Shown piece after piece: positions 63,767 to 64,000 of a DNA stretch of 64,000 nt (position 1 is its first letter; every line of letters begins with the position of its first letter). Under the pieces are notes generated by a model. That model did not search any database and was not told where the DNA came from. It was given only the letters and a program-made list of their open reading frames with translations. The DNA is from a gamma proteobacterium SS-5 (GTDB lineage Bacteria > Pseudomonadota > Gammaproteobacteria > Chromatiales > Chromatiaceae): contig CP032508.2 in assembly GCA_009497875.2 (NCBI GenBank), positions 2,976,001-3,040,000 on the forward strand, read 5' to 3'. The position numbers and the translations under genes were made by a program.

Positions 63767-64000
63767 TCAAAGGACTCTGCCCCGCAATCGTTGAACCTCG
63801 CTGAGAATTTCATCCATGCTTAAGGCATTGGGCAGGGTGCCCTCTGCCTCGGCCTGTTGCCTAAGTGCTTCCAATTGCGCCCAGAGTGGCGTGCGTGCTG
63901 GCATGGATGCCATATGCGGGATGATGGGCACAGGATTAGGCGGATCGATCACCAAAGCGATGCGGTGCCTACCAGGAACTACATTACCCGGCAGGTGTAA
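63767..64000 (-). CDS. Antitoxin-like protein, start beyond the window
   Basis: The frame is open to the window edge: LHLPGNVVPGRHRIALVID then LWAQLEALRQQAEAEGTLPN and SMDEILSEVQRLRGRVL. The short beta start (LPGNVVPGRHRIALV) and the helical, charged C-terminus fit small type II antitoxins. No toxin follows; ribD begins 34 bp further on. The true start codon cannot be seen. Confidence 0.5.
   Translation of the reverse strand, partial: LHLPGNVVPGRHRIALVIDPPNPVPIIPHMASMPARTPLWAQLEALRQQAEAEGTLPNALSMDEILSEVQRLRGRVL

Overview
The window comes from a GC-rich gammaproteobacterium whose gene content fits a sulfur-oxidising, facultatively denitrifying member of the Chromatiales or a related group. 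The evidence is a heme d1 (nitrite reductase cofactor) cluster, many periplasmic c-type cytochromes, rhodanese/DsrE/TauE sulfur genes, a Tat-exported type II molybdoenzyme, and gammaproteobacterial housekeeping neighbourhoods (rsmJ, prc, parE, xseB-ispA, ribD-ribE-ribBA-ribH-nusB-thiL-pgpA). The species cannot be named from sequence alone. No rRNA, tRNA, CRISPR array or transposase gene was seen.

Layout. 1-650: a YoeB-type toxin-antitoxin pair abutting what looks like the 3' end of norB. 843-3228: an octaheme cytochrome plus a cytochrome b behind an FNR/DNR-type promoter. 3373-11672: a nearly complete heme d1 operon (nirE, nirC-like, nirF, nirD, nirL, a nirG-nirH fusion, nirJ, a cytochrome c'-like gene, nirN) behind a second FNR/DNR box; nirS is not in the window. 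12187-18284: rsmJ, prc, a DUF1249 gene, a thioredoxin, a small basic protein and a Na/Pi cotransporter. 18603-24884: trkA, trkH, a DUF3800 gene with a probable frameshift, and a short KdpD-like kinase with a KdpE-like regulator. 24931-26570: a stretch of gene fragments and toxin-antitoxin modules. 26868-31963: an RND efflux pump, its adaptor and a winged-helix regulator. 32050-46610: a long minus-strand sulfur/molybdoenzyme cluster with a divergent ArsR-rhodanese regulator. 46669-50397: a 135-bp direct repeat enclosing two tandem nuclease-like genes, then a metallo-beta-lactamase/cyclic-nucleotide-binding protein. 50459-56391: parE, a CNP1-like gene, xseB, ispA, folE2, a periplasmic aspartic protease and pgpA. 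56994-63732: the riboflavin/nusB/thiL operon on the minus strand.

The most distinctive property is invasion by short, non-coding, inverted-repeat elements of at least eight families (called A to H here). Family A is about 205 bp, with four full copies. Family C is nested inside a family B copy, and a second B copy in the window preserves the empty site, so a 3-bp CTA (or TA) target duplication can be read directly. Repeats have expanded almost every junction of the rib operon. In four genes for exported electron-transfer proteins (nirF, the c'-like cytochrome, nirN, the molybdoenzyme heme subunit) repeats sit in frame between the translationally coupled start codon and the signal peptide.

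The best candidate for an undescribed system is the 32-46.6 kb cluster. It encodes a three-subunit periplasmic molybdoenzyme (alpha, Fe-S beta, and a heme-b gamma fused to cytochrome c) with two periplasmic rhodaneses, two DsrE-like proteins, a TlpA thioredoxin, a TauE anion exporter, a cysteine desulfurase, a cystathionine-lyase-like enzyme, a methyltransferase and three unknown small proteins. A divergent ArsR-rhodanese fusion lies behind a clear palindrome. Sulfur chemistry is inferred from the neighbours; the substrate is unknown.
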